From Candidatus Woesearchaeota archaeon (lineage in GTDB: Archaea > Nanobdellota > Nanobdellia > Woesearchaeales > JAAOYA01), in contig JAAOYA010000001.1 of NCBI GenBank assembly GCA_018221105.1, forward strand, positions 176,812-240,811: DNA of 64,000 nucleotides, written 5' to 3'. Both the position numbers and the translations under genes were made by a program. Shown piece after piece: positions 15,956 to 25,842 of this stretch. Every line of letters begins with the position of its first letter. Position 1 is the stretch's first letter. Under the pieces are notes generated by a model. It ran no database searches. It saw only the letters and a list, made by a program, of their open reading frames with translations, and was not told the DNA's origin.

Positions 15956-16180
15956 ATGGCAGATGAAAATCTTACATCAACAGATGCTGCAAAGCCTGCA
16001 GCACAAGCTGAGCCAGTAACACAGCCAACAACACCCGCTGCAGAGCCAACAACAGCGCCTGCAACGCCTAGCACTCCTTCAATTGGAGGCGGCGACAGTA
16101 AAAAACTTTTATGGATTGGTTTGTCAGTCGTAGGAGTTTTACTCATCGGGTTTGCAGCTTACTGGTTCTTTTTACGCTAG
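15956..16180 (+). CDS. Small Pro/Thr/Ala-rich membrane-anchored protein
   Basis: A protein of 74 residues. The first 45 residues are low-complexity (Ala, Pro, Thr), ending in a Gly linker (SIGGGD). One C-terminal membrane helix follows (LLWIGLSVVGVLLIGFAAYW) with FFLR at the end, giving a tail-anchored layout. The ATG follows a TATA-like ctttttaaag by about 27 nt. No family; it may be a surface or tethering protein. Confidence 0.6.
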   Translation: MADENLTSTDAAKPAAQAEPVTQPTTPAAEPTTAPATPSTPSIGGGDSKKLLWIGLSVVGVLLIGFAAYWFFLR

Positions 16181-16194
16181 AGAAGAAATATTTT

Positions 16195-16455
16195 TTATTT
16201 TTTCCATCTTTTTAATTTTGGCAAAGTAGTCATTGCCATCTTGCGAGCTTGATTTTCGCGCATACCTAATTCTGCAACTCCTAATTTTACAAGTTTTTCT
16301 ACTTGTTTTTTCAGTGTTAAAGTTTTATCTAGAAATTTTCCGTTTTTGTAGCAACACTTACAATACTCTGTGTTTGTTGTGCCGTCTTGGTTAGTTCCAA
16401 AGTCTTCGCCTTTTTGCATTGGCATGCCACAACTTTGACAAATTAACCCGTCCAT
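16195..16455 (-). CDS. Putative zinc-ribbon protein
   Basis: A protein of 86 residues. CQSCGMPM near residue 6 and CKCCYKNGKF near residue 32 form a zinc ribbon of the putative zinc ribbon (PF12674-like) family, with the conserved DFGTNQDGTTNTEYC between them. A basic helical C-terminus follows. Function unknown. It converges with the 15956-16180 gene. Confidence 0.8.
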   Translation of the reverse strand: MDGLICQSCGMPMQKGEDFGTNQDGTTNTEYCKCCYKNGKFLDKTLTLKKQVEKLVKLGVAELGMRENQARKMAMTTLPKLKRWKK

Positions 16456-16492
16456 AAAATATTGTGCCCTTTAGAATATAAAAAAGTAGTGT

Positions 16493-18394
<1,902 letters not shown>

Positions 18395-18567
18395 TTATTT
18401 GTAAATTCAACTAGTTTTTGAATGTTTTTTTGTTAATTTTTAAGACAGAAAAACCCTTCATTTCTCGTCTATAAAATGGTTAATTTATTAGTTTATAAAC
18501 CTTTGCAAAAAAAAGCTGTTTTTTAGGCGAGAATTCGGGATAATTTTATAAATAACTTACTTTCTAA

Positions 18568-19122
18568 ATGCTTATGGAACCAACACCTCAGATAAGTCCT
18601 TCGATAGGCTTTTACATGTCTTGTTTGAAGCCTTCATTAATAACTCCCGACCTTAAAGTCAGCAATATAGCTGAAATTGATGTTGACGCGCTTTTAGAGC
18701 TAGGTATCGAAGCAGTAATATTTGATGTTGATAACACTTTATGTCACTATCATGGAACTCAAATTGATCAAAGGGTTGCTAAAAAAGTGGATGAATTAAG
18801 AAGCGAATTCAAAACTTGTATTTTATCAAACGCTAATTCTTCAAGAACTGATGAAGTTGAACAATACTTCAACATTCCAGTTATACGCTCAGATTTTAAG
18901 AAACCCTCTCCTGAAAGTTTTAGACAAGCTCTTAGCACACTAGGTGCTAAACCTTACGAGACCGTGATGATTGGTGATAGACTGCTCACTGATATTGCTG
19001 GTGCTAACAGAGTAGGAATTTACACCATCAAGGTTGATCCTTTACACATGCGATCAGAACCATTACATCACACTGTAGTAAGAGGTGTTGAAAGGTTTCT
19101 GCTAGATTTTTACGAACATTAA
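18568..19122 (+). CDS. YqeG-type HAD phosphatase
   Basis: A protein of 184 residues. Motifs: VIFDVDNTLCHYHG (nucleophile and acid Asp), ILSNANSSRTDEVE (motif II), KKPSPESF (motif III Lys) and IGDRLLTDIAGANRVG (motif IV), all in the YqeG/GEP4 arrangement. Relatives dephosphorylate phosphatidylglycerophosphate in eukaryotes; the bacterial and archaeal substrates are unclear. ATG 18568 and ATG 18574 are both possible. The TATA element tttataaata at 18545-18554 slightly favours 18574. Confidence 0.85.
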   Translation: MLMEPTPQISPSIGFYMSCLKPSLITPDLKVSNIAEIDVDALLELGIEAVIFDVDNTLCHYHGTQIDQRVAKKVDELRSEFKTCILSNANSSRTDEVEQYFNIPVIRSDFKKPSPESFRQALSTLGAKPYETVMIGDRLLTDIAGANRVGIYTIKVDPLHMRSEPLHHTVVRGVERFLLDFYEH

Positions 19123-19124
19123 AA

Positions 19125-19424
19125 CTATTTCTTGATTTGGCTTTCGAGTTTTTGCAATGCTTTATCGAGTGAGAAAAAAAGATTATAATCTACAGCTTCA
19201 GAATTAAAAACTTTGTTTTTGACATTCAAGTCTATTTTGACTTCGTGTTTCGCGCTTTTTTCTTTTTGGTGAACTAGTTTTAATGTTATACTTAATTGTT
19301 CAAAACTTTTCTTGTCAGAAATTTTTCTTGCGTGATTGCCTACTAGTTTGCGAACTATCATCATTGTTGGAGGGTCTAATTCTTTAAAGCCTTTAAGTAC
19401 TATATTGCCCCCTAATTCTATCAT
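19125..19424 (-). CDS. HPF/S30AE-like protein, possible ribosome hibernation factor
   Basis: A protein of 99 residues. A strand (GNIVLKGF), a helix (TMMIVRKLVGNHARKI), three strands (LSITLKLVHQ, KHEVKIDLNV, KVFNSEAVD) and a last helix (LFFSLDKALQKLESQIKK) give the beta-alpha-beta3-alpha order of S30AE/HPF. The ending alDkaLqkLEsQi closely matches HPF proteins, which bind the 30S decoding site in stationary phase. The match is from pattern only. It converges with the YqeG gene, whose stop is 2 nt away. Confidence 0.5.
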   Translation of the reverse strand: MIELGGNIVLKGFKELDPPTMMIVRKLVGNHARKISDKKSFEQLSITLKLVHQKEKSAKHEVKIDLNVKNKVFNSEAVDYNLFFSLDKALQKLESQIKK

Positions 19425-19488
19425 ATTAGTATTATGAAGTCCTATCTTTAAAAACTTTTTTATACTAAACCCTTAACATACTATTCTA

Positions 19489-20196
19489 ATGGTAGAAAAA
19501 GCAATCGATGCCATTGTAAGAGTAGAAAAAGAGGATTCGAAGAAAAAAGTCATTCTTACAATACTAATACTGGTGGCTATAATAAATTTCGTGCTCTTAG
19601 TCTACACAATACACTTTAGGGCTGTTGTGTTTAACAAAGAATTTTATGATAGGCATTTTGATGAATTACGCTACACTTATGAGAATAGAACTATTGCGTA
19701 TAGTACTATTTATTACTTGCAAAATAGTGAAACTGGCTTGCCAGATATTCCAGAATATACTCTGGAAGAACAACAACATCTTTTTGATGTGAAAAAACGT
19801 ATGAGCATATTTTTGTTATTGCCATATATACTGTTGCCTTTAGAGTTAATCATCATAATAGCATTATTTTTTATTAAACGGGAGACTTTTGTGAAACATT
19901 TAGACATGATTGCTATGCATGGCAGCGGAATTACCCTTTTGACTGCAGGATTAATTCTAGTATTGGCCAATAATTTTAGTTTATTGTTTAATGGTTTTCA
20001 CAAATTATTGTTTTTTCCTCCTGGTTCTTGGCAGTTTTCTGCTAACTCACAATTATTAGGGGCTTTTCCAATGCAGTTTTTTTATGAGTTTGCAAAAGAT
20101 TACTTGTTTTTAATAAGTATTTTTTCAATAGTTGTTTTAGGATTATTGATTGGTAGTAGTTTGCTGCGAAAAGAAATGTTCAAAAAAACTTTCTAG
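19489..20196 (+). CDS. DUF1461 integral membrane protein
   Basis: A protein of 235 residues with about five membrane helices: residues 22-44, 105-128, 145-165, around 180-190 and 210-228. HLFDVKKRMSIFLLL and the FNGFHKLLFFPPGSWQF segment match the DUF1461/TIGR01906 pattern (HL.DV and FH..FF...W). Function unknown. The stop overlaps the convergent DUF357 gene by 4 nt. Confidence 0.75.
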   Translation: MVEKAIDAIVRVEKEDSKKKVILTILILVAIINFVLLVYTIHFRAVVFNKEFYDRHFDELRYTYENRTIAYSTIYYLQNSETGLPDIPEYTLEEQQHLFDVKKRMSIFLLLPYILLPLELIIIIALFFIKRETFVKHLDMIAMHGSGITLLTAGLILVLANNFSLLFNGFHKLLFFPPGSWQFSANSQLLGAFPMQFFYEFAKDYLFLISIFSIVVLGLLIGSSLLRKEMFKKTF

Positions 20197-20486
20197 TCGT
20201 CGTCAACTGTGAAGAGTGTTGAGTCTTTTACTTTGAATAATTCGCTGCGCGCTCCTGCATCAAGCCACCCATGAGAATAATTTATCGCAGCAAATGCTGT
20301 AACCCACTCGCCTTTCTCATAATAATGTTTTGCATCACTATAATAGCGTTTTGCCATGTCAAAAAAGTCTAAAGCCATTATTTTTCTATCATTATCAAAT
20401 CCACCTTTCTCTACTGCGTCAATGGCTTTTTGTGTTATTGCAAAGTATTTTTCTAGGTGTTGTTTACTTATCTTATTTTTTGTCAT
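20193..20486 (-). CDS. DUF357 family protein
   Basis: A protein of 97 residues from ATG 20484-20486 (MTKNKISKQHLEKYF). The helical repeat ALDFFDMAKRYYSDAKHYYEKGEWVTAFAAINYSHGWLDAG is the DUF357 signature, a small all-helical archaeal protein resembling HEPN-like helices. A longer in-frame start exists but would lie wholly inside the EamA gene, so I rejected it. The ATG overlaps the EamA stop by 4 nt, implying coupled translation. Confidence 0.85.
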   Translation of the reverse strand: MTKNKISKQHLEKYFAITQKAIDAVEKGGFDNDRKIMALDFFDMAKRYYSDAKHYYEKGEWVTAFAAINYSHGWLDAGARSELFKVKDSTLFTVDDD

Positions 20487-21355
20487 AGTACTATTAGTAT
20501 TGCTCCTACTATCATCACAAAGCAAGCTATTGCTTTTCTGAAAAGCCTGTCTTCGTGAAACAATTCTCCCCCTATTATTGTTGCAAATAATGCAGACATT
20601 CTTTTTATCGCTATTACTAGCCCAACAAAAGTTGTTTTTACAGCTTGCAAATATGCAAGACGATACCCTACAGTTACCACTCCAGCGAGCAGTATCCACC
20701 AACCGGCTTTTTGCAGTCCAATCTTAAAATCTTTGAGCCCGTCATGAAACACGTGCAGCATCACTAAAAAGTTTATGGCTACAAACAATTGTGCCAACGC
20801 AATATAAGTTTGTGGCGGTATTTTGAAAATTCCCACTATAACCCTGTCAATAACTGCTGTTACAGCATATAATACTAGTGCCAAGATTATATAATGAATA
20901 TATTTTGATCGAAAATAAATTTTTAAAGGTTCAAAAATATTTTTTTCATTGCGCGATTCTAACAAGTATAATCCTATTATCAAAAAAATTATTCCGCTAG
21001 CCTGCACCCCTGTCAAACGTTCTCCTAAAAGCAAAAAAGCCAATATTGCAGTAATACCCGGTCCTAACACAAATACTGGAGCGGACTCGCTAACAGGCAT
21101 GTGCCTAATACTCTTTGCGGCCAGCAAAAAAGCAAAGGCTGCTAGCAACGAAGCAAAATATATTAATATTATAGCGTCAAAGTTCAAACTTGTGTAATCT
21201 GCAACCAGCAAAAAAGGCAGTGTTATCATCATATTAACAAAAGCTAAAACTGCGCTGTACTGCATCGCATGCGCTCGAAACAATGTTCTTTTGCCGATTA
21301 GCACTGCAAAACCTGATAGAACTGCTGATATGAAAGCAAAAATTACCCATTGCAT
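20483..21355 (-). CDS. EamA/DMT superfamily transporter
   Basis: A protein of 290 residues with ten predicted helices in two EamA repeats (1-135 and 150-290). Repeat 1 contains AESAPVFVLGPGITAILAFLLLGERLTGVQ-like packing (split here as SESAPVFVLGPG and LLLGERLTGVQASG), and repeat 2 contains LVIAIKRMSALFATIIGGEL. Members move metabolites such as amino acids across the membrane; the substrate is unknown. Confidence 0.88.
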   Translation of the reverse strand: MQWVIFAFISAVLSGFAVLIGKRTLFRAHAMQYSAVLAFVNMMITLPFLLVADYTSLNFDAIILIYFASLLAAFAFLLAAKSIRHMPVSESAPVFVLGPGITAILAFLLLGERLTGVQASGIIFLIIGLYLLESRNEKNIFEPLKIYFRSKYIHYIILALVLYAVTAVIDRVIVGIFKIPPQTYIALAQLFVAINFLVMLHVFHDGLKDFKIGLQKAGWWILLAGVVTVGYRLAYLQAVKTTFVGLVIAIKRMSALFATIIGGELFHEDRLFRKAIACFVMIVGAILIVL

Positions 21356-21438
21356 AAAATATTAATCAACAAAGAAGTTTTTAAGTTTTTTGTATTAACT
21401 AATAATTAAAGAAAAAAGTAAGAAAAAAATAAAAAGTA

Positions 21439-21636
21439 TTATCTTTTTATTGTTATTGGCATGACGTCAGCCGCAAGTTCTAATTTTGCTATTTCTATTG
21501 GGTTGTAGCCTATGTCTTCTAACTGTTTTTTTGACAGTTTGACATGAAACGGTGCACCCATCGCTATTTGTAGTGCTCTTGCGCCGACAAGGCGTGCTTT
21601 TTCGTATTTTGTGTACTTCAACTTGTTTACCCTCAA
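21439..21636 (-). CDS. rpoK: RNA polymerase subunit K (omega/RPB6)
   Basis: A protein of at most 65 residues. [20 protein letters not shown] and the final DVMPITIKR are diagnostic of RpoK, which helps polymerase assembly. There is no ATG in frame. TTG at 21634-21636 overlaps the rrp42 stop. A second TTG at 21621 would give [10 protein letters not shown], sits about 9 nt after GAGGG and matches usual RpoK starts. The start is therefore unresolved. It is the last gene of the exosome superoperon. Confidence 0.92.
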   Translation of the reverse strand: MRVNKLKYTKYEKARLVGARALQIAMGAPFHVKLSKKQLEDIGYNPIEIAKLELAADVMPITIKR

Positions 21637-22403
21637 AGTTTTTTGCGCAGCTCACTAGCGCGTTTTTGTGCTAGTGTGCACATCTTATCAATTTCTTCTA
21701 TTGTTAGTGGTGCGTCGCCGCCTTTTTGCATTGCGCAAATCTGCCCTTTTTCTGTTGTTGTTACTGTTAAGCGTGCGTCAACACTTTCTTCTTCTTCGCT
21801 TACAGGGTCTACTAGTAAGTTGTCGCCTATTTTGTAGACTGTAACAGGTATTGGCAGTTTTGATAATGGTAGTTTAGTTTTAGTCTTTTTTTTGTAGTCT
21901 ATCTCGCCATCAACATACGTTGGAAATACTGCGTCTTGCAATGCTGCAAGAGTGGCAATTCCTGCCGCGTCAAGTAAGTTTCCATCATCGTTTATTGTTA
22001 TGATGTCTACTGCGACTAACCATATTTTTTCGCCTTTTTTAATGCATAATTTTTTTGTGTCTATTGCTTTGCTTTCTCTGATTCCACGATCTACAACGCG
22101 AGCTATTTCTATTGCCCAAATGCTTGGCGGTCCTGGCTCGAAGTTAGGACTTGACATTGGTAGTAGTTCTGCGCCCACCATTAAACTTCCGTCTTCTGGC
22201 GTGTCAGGGTATGGTTCTCCAACACTCATTTTGACTCCTGCAATGACTTCTGTTTCTCCAAGTATTACTCTTGCACTGCCCTCAGCGGTTTGCGAGACGC
22301 CTTTTTCAATTGTTAAGTCTCTAAACTCGTCTAGTTTTCTGCCGTCAACGCGTGCTTGTTGGTCGAGTGATTGTTTTATGTGGTTTTGTATTTGTAAATT
22401 CAT
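21633..22403 (-). CDS. rrp42: Exosome complex subunit Rrp42
   Basis: A protein of 256 residues in the RNase PH fold. It is the non-catalytic partner of Rrp41 in the hexameric ring that degrades and tails RNA 3' to 5'. Typical segments are [54 protein letters not shown] and [15 protein letters not shown]. An AGGTGG Shine-Dalgarno site precedes the ATG, which overlaps the rrp41 stop by 4 nt. Confidence 0.96.
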   Translation of the reverse strand: MNLQIQNHIKQSLDQQARVDGRKLDEFRDLTIEKGVSQTAEGSARVILGETEVIAGVKMSVGEPYPDTPEDGSLMVGAELLPMSSPNFEPGPPSIWAIEIARVVDRGIRESKAIDTKKLCIKKGEKIWLVAVDIITINDDGNLLDAAGIATLAALQDAVFPTYVDGEIDYKKKTKTKLPLSKLPIPVTVYKIGDNLLVDPVSEEEESVDARLTVTTTEKGQICAMQKGGDAPLTIEEIDKMCTLAQKRASELRKKL

Positions 22404-23143
22404 TTTTTTCCACCTTTTAGGTCACTGTACTTTTCTTTTAAGGCTTTTTTTTGTATTTCATAGATTTTTTCCATTGCAGGTTTTGCAAATTTTAGTGCCT
22501 TAATAAGATCTTCTTTGCTGATATCGCCATCTAATTGTAACAGTGTTATTTCACCTGTTGATGGTATCATAGCAATTGGTATGTCTGCCACTTCTTCATC
22601 GTCAACTTTTGTTGTCGCATACTTAGGGTATTGTTCTTCTTCATAGTCTAAGTCTATTACTATTGACTTGTCTACTTTGCCGACTGCTACAGCGCAAACT
22701 AGGTCTTTCATTGGTATTCCAGCGTCAGCTAATGCCATTGAAGCTGCTACTATTCCAACGCATCTGCTTCCAGCGTCTGTTTGTGGCAGTTCAATAAACA
22801 CGTCTACTACTGCGTTTGGGTAGTCTTTTAAGTCTACTGCTGGCAGTAATGCTTTTGTTGTTACCATGCTTATTTCTTTTGCTCGTCTGTTAGCTCCTGG
22901 TCGTACTCGGTCTCCCATACCACTAAATGGCATCATGTTATAATTGCATCGCAGGCGTCCTTTTTCAGGGTCTTGCAAGAATCTTGGGTGTAGTTCTCTT
23001 GGACCGTATACTGCAGCTAGAGCAGTTGTATTTCCCATTCGAAACTTTGCGCTTCCAGTGGCTCTTTTTATCACGCCAACTTTTGCTTCTGTTTCGCGTA
23101 GCTCGTCGTGTTTTCTGCCGTCTAATCTTTTAGTGTAAGTCAT
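22400..23143 (-). CDS. rrp41: Exosome complex exonuclease Rrp41
   Basis: A protein of 247 residues, the catalytic RNase PH subunit of the archaeal exosome (phosphorolytic 3'-5' exonuclease). It carries KRLDGRKHDELRETEAKVGV, FRMGNTTALAAVYGPRELHP, the RNA-binding RLRCNYNMMPF, and the active-site region DVFIELPQTDAGSRCVGIVA with its conserved Asp. The ATG overlaps the rrp4 stop by 4 nt. Confidence 0.97.
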   Translation of the reverse strand: MTYTKRLDGRKHDELRETEAKVGVIKRATGSAKFRMGNTTALAAVYGPRELHPRFLQDPEKGRLRCNYNMMPFSGMGDRVRPGANRRAKEISMVTTKALLPAVDLKDYPNAVVDVFIELPQTDAGSRCVGIVAASMALADAGIPMKDLVCAVAVGKVDKSIVIDLDYEEEQYPKYATTKVDDEEVADIPIAMIPSTGEITLLQLDGDISKEDLIKALKFAKPAMEKIYEIQKKALKEKYSDLKGGKK

Positions 23144-23895
23144 TGTTTCACTTCCGTATCTTCTTTTTTTGGCTCTTCAACTTTTTTTGTTGTTTTTGGC
23201 ATTGGCACTCTTTTTTCTAAAAATTCTTTTATCCTGTCAGTTAAGCCTCCAACGTGTGCTTGTTGGTTTATTAATTCTATTGCTTGTACTGCTATGGCTT
23301 CTTTTTTTGGTTCTTTGCCATTGATCCACACTATGCCGTTTTGTCCTACTGTTATTTGTGTTTGAGTGTGTTCTTTTATCAGTGTTACCATACTGCCTTG
23401 TTTTCCGATTATTCGCGGCACTTTTGCTGGCGTTACCATTATTATTCTTCCAGGCCCAAGTTTTTTTAGTCCTGGTCCTTTAACTGTTAAGTCTACTAGG
23501 TTTTGACTTGTCACGTTTATGATTTTTGCTACTACATACTCTTGTAGTTTGTAATAACGTGTCAAATCTGCGCCTCTCGCTACGAATTCGTGTGTTCCGT
23601 CTTTCATTGATAGCATTGCAGGATATGCGCTGTTGATGTTAAATCGCCATCCACTAAATGCTATGTCGTCAACTCTTCCGATTATTGTATCGCCTTTTCG
23701 TGGCAGGTAGGCTCCTTTTAGGGGCACTATTTTTAGTGCTCTGCCTTCAACGTTTAATAATCCTAGTCTTGTGCTTTTTATATTGTCGCCGTCACGATAA
23801 GTTCCGTGACCTGGTAAATAATCCATTCCTTGTGCTAGTATTTCTCCTGGCACGACGACTTGTTTGTCTTGTATTAATAATCCCATATTATTCAT
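23140..23895 (-). CDS. rrp4: Exosome RNA-binding cap protein Rrp4
   Basis: A protein of 251 residues with an N-terminal domain (QVVVPGEILAQGMDYLPGHG), an S1 domain (about 65-140, GDTIIGRVDDIAFSGW) and a KH domain with VPRIIGKQGSMVTLIKE. It caps the Rrp41/42 ring and feeds RNA in. A charged tail follows. The start is either ATG 23895 or ATG 23886 (MGLLIQDKQ); an AGGAG site 9 nt before the second favours it. Confidence 0.95.
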   Translation of the reverse strand: MNNMGLLIQDKQVVVPGEILAQGMDYLPGHGTYRDGDNIKSTRLGLLNVEGRALKIVPLKGAYLPRKGDTIIGRVDDIAFSGWRFNINSAYPAMLSMKDGTHEFVARGADLTRYYKLQEYVVAKIINVTSQNLVDLTVKGPGLKKLGPGRIIMVTPAKVPRIIGKQGSMVTLIKEHTQTQITVGQNGIVWINGKEPKKEAIAVQAIELINQQAHVGGLTDRIKEFLEKRVPMPKTTKKVEEPKKEDTEVKQ

Positions 23896-23901
23896 CTCCT
23901 A

Positions 23902-24618
23902 TTATTCTATATTTTTAATTTCTACATTGCCGTGCGTCATAGAATTAAGTTTATCTATTAATTCTGATTGTAGTCCTGCTGGCAATTCTAAGTTGCCTTG
24001 CCAACTGCCATCTGCTAGCCAGTTATCTTTTGTTATTTCTGCTAGGTTTTTGATGGTGCTATAAGCTTTTCCAGCGAATTCTGCGGGCAGGAGTACTTGT
24101 AATTTTTTCTTTTCAAAGTTTATTGGCAGTATGGGTCGTAATGTTTTAATCACGTCTTGTACTTGCTCGTCTGCTTTTTTGTACTCGTCAACTCGCACTT
24201 TTGCTTCTTCAAAAGCTAGTTCTATGCGTTGCACTGGGTGTGGCAGTCCTGTTTTTGGGTCTGCTGCGTTGCGATGTATTAGATTGATTAATTGGCGTTT
24301 TTTTTCTTCGCGTACTTTTGAGCGTATTTCTGCTGTTAGTTGTATTTCTCCTTCTTCTAAGATTTTTTTTGCAACTTGCAGTGGCTCGTCAGTTGAAAAA
24401 ACGCTTTTTAGCCTTTCTTCTGAGGCTAGTAATCCTTTATGTGCGTCAAAAAAGATTTTTTGTGAGTGCACTATTTCTTCTATTGGTATGTCGTTTCCTT
24501 CTTTGTAAGAGACTGCTTTTTCTGGCGTGATTACTATTTCGAAGTTTGTGCCTTCTTTTTTTAATCGTGCTACGTTAAAGCTTACTCTTTCTTTGTCAAA
24601 TGTTGTTGAAGGTTTCAT
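23902..24618 (-). CDS. SBDS/Sdo1 ribosome maturation protein
   Basis: A protein of 238 residues with the three SBDS domains in order: the FYSH domain (1-90, RVSFNVARLKKEGTNFEIVI), a helical domain (about 95-165, QLTAEIRSKVREEKKRQLI then NAADPKTGLPHPVQRIELA) and a ferredoxin-like C-terminal domain. In archaea and eukaryotes it frees anti-association factor 6 from 50S subunits. Its place between psmA and rrp4 is the standard archaeal order. Confidence 0.96.
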   Translation of the reverse strand: MKPSTTFDKERVSFNVARLKKEGTNFEIVITPEKAVSYKEGNDIPIEEIVHSQKIFFDAHKGLLASEERLKSVFSTDEPLQVAKKILEEGEIQLTAEIRSKVREEKKRQLINLIHRNAADPKTGLPHPVQRIELAFEEAKVRVDEYKKADEQVQDVIKTLRPILPINFEKKKLQVLLPAEFAGKAYSTIKNLAEITKDNWLADGSWQGNLELPAGLQSELIDKLNSMTHGNVEIKNIE

Positions 24619-25355
24619 TTTTTCTTTTGTATTTCGTCTAGTACGCTTTTGATTTTTTCTCTTGTTAGCCTTGTTAATTTTTTGTCTGTTGTAGTGATTA
24701 TTGCAGCGTCTAAACGATTAGCGTTGAGGTTTTCCACACTTGTGTTTAAGGCTTTTATTGCTATTTTTAGTCCTTCCTCTATGGTTAGTGTTTCTTTGTA
24801 TTCTTTGTGCAATATTTCTTCTATTTGAGTGTCGTTCTCTCCGATGACTGTTGCTTTGAACTGCCAGTATAATCCTGCTGGGTCGGTTTGGTATAATGCT
24901 GGGCCGTTATCGTCAACTCCTGCAATCAAAAGTGATAATCCGAAAGGTCTTAGTCCTCCTGATTGTGTGGTGACTTGTTTTAGTGAGCAAATGTCTTTGA
25001 CTATTGATAACACGTCTACTGGACTGTCGTAGGTTACCCTGTTTTGTTGTGCTTTTAATTGTGCTCTTTCTACTAGCACTCTGGCGTCAGAGAGTATTCC
25101 TGCTGCTGTCGCGCCTAAGTGATCGTCAATTTTGAATATTTTTTCTACTGACTCGCTTATTACTAGCGGGTCTACTATTCTTTTGTCTGTTACTAGTAGT
25201 ACTCCGTCTTTGCAAACTATTCCTATTGCTGCGCTTCCTTGCTTGACGGTTTTTTTTGCGTATTCTACTTGTAGTAATCGCCCGTCTGGCGAAAACATTG
25301 TTATTGCTCTGTCATAGCCCATCATTTGATGGTTTGTTGTTGATTGTAATGTCAT
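24615..25355 (-). CDS. psmA: Proteasome subunit alpha
   Basis: A protein of 246 residues. MMGYDRAITMFSPDGRLLQ followed by VEYA is the alpha-subunit N-terminal gate signature. GSAAIGIVCKDGVLL and the later GLRPFGLSLLIAGVD are also typical. It forms the outer rings of the 20S proteasome; the beta subunit is not in this window. An AAGGTGGG Shine-Dalgarno site lies inside the pop5 3' end, and the genes overlap by 4 nt. Confidence 0.97.
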   Translation of the reverse strand: MTLQSTTNHQMMGYDRAITMFSPDGRLLQVEYAKKTVKQGSAAIGIVCKDGVLLVTDKRIVDPLVISESVEKIFKIDDHLGATAAGILSDARVLVERAQLKAQQNRVTYDSPVDVLSIVKDICSLKQVTTQSGGLRPFGLSLLIAGVDDNGPALYQTDPAGLYWQFKATVIGENDTQIEEILHKEYKETLTIEEGLKIAIKALNTSVENLNANRLDAAIITTTDKKLTRLTREKIKSVLDEIQKKK

Positions 25356-25726
25356 TTTTTCCCACCTTTGATTAATTTTTTTAGTATTGCACTTGTTTTA
25401 ATGCTTTGAAAGTTTACTTCTTTGTTGTTCATTTTTGTTTTTAGTGTAAGGCTTGCCTTTACATTGTCTGCTTGTTTGTTGTTGACTCGTATTATGAAAG
25501 TTTGCTCTGTTACGTCAAAGCCGTCTTTTACAAATAACAAGCCTGCTTTTGCAGCTCCACTACTCCCTAAATATTCTTGTAGTGCGCCCCTTACAGTGTT
25601 TTGTAACATTTTATTGTCACTTAACGGTTTTTGCGTGTGTATTCGATATTTTATATAGCGTTTTTTCTCCTTTAATGTTGGCATTAATGGTTTCATACGC
25701 TGTTTAACCAATTTTTTCTTGGTCAT
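25352..25726 (-). CDS. rnp2: RNase P protein component Pop5
   Basis: A protein of 124 residues. PTLKEKKRYIKYRI, LQNTVRGALQEYLGSSGAAKAGL and FIIRVNNKQADNVKASLTL match archaeal Pop5/Rpp14-type proteins, which bind the catalytic domain of RNase P RNA in 5' tRNA maturation. It is the first gene of the exosome superoperon here; Rpp30, often adjacent in archaea, is absent from the window. Confidence 0.9.
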   Translation of the reverse strand: MTKKKLVKQRMKPLMPTLKEKKRYIKYRIHTQKPLSDNKMLQNTVRGALQEYLGSSGAAKAGLLFVKDGFDVTEQTFIIRVNNKQADNVKASLTLKTKMNNKEVNFQSIKTSAILKKLIKGGKK

Positions 25727-25842
25727 TTTGGGATTTTTGCCCCGAGAAAGAATGTTTTTTTAATCTCTTTTTTCGTTCTTTCTTTCTCTCTACAAGGCCC
25801 AAGAACAAGTAATTATTTAAAAGCTTTTTGGTCTAAATGGTT

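Noticed and set aside
20487-20702. 72-residue N-terminal extension of the DUF357 gene
   Set aside because: It lies wholly within the EamA gene in another frame, and the DUF357 domain starts at the internal ATG.
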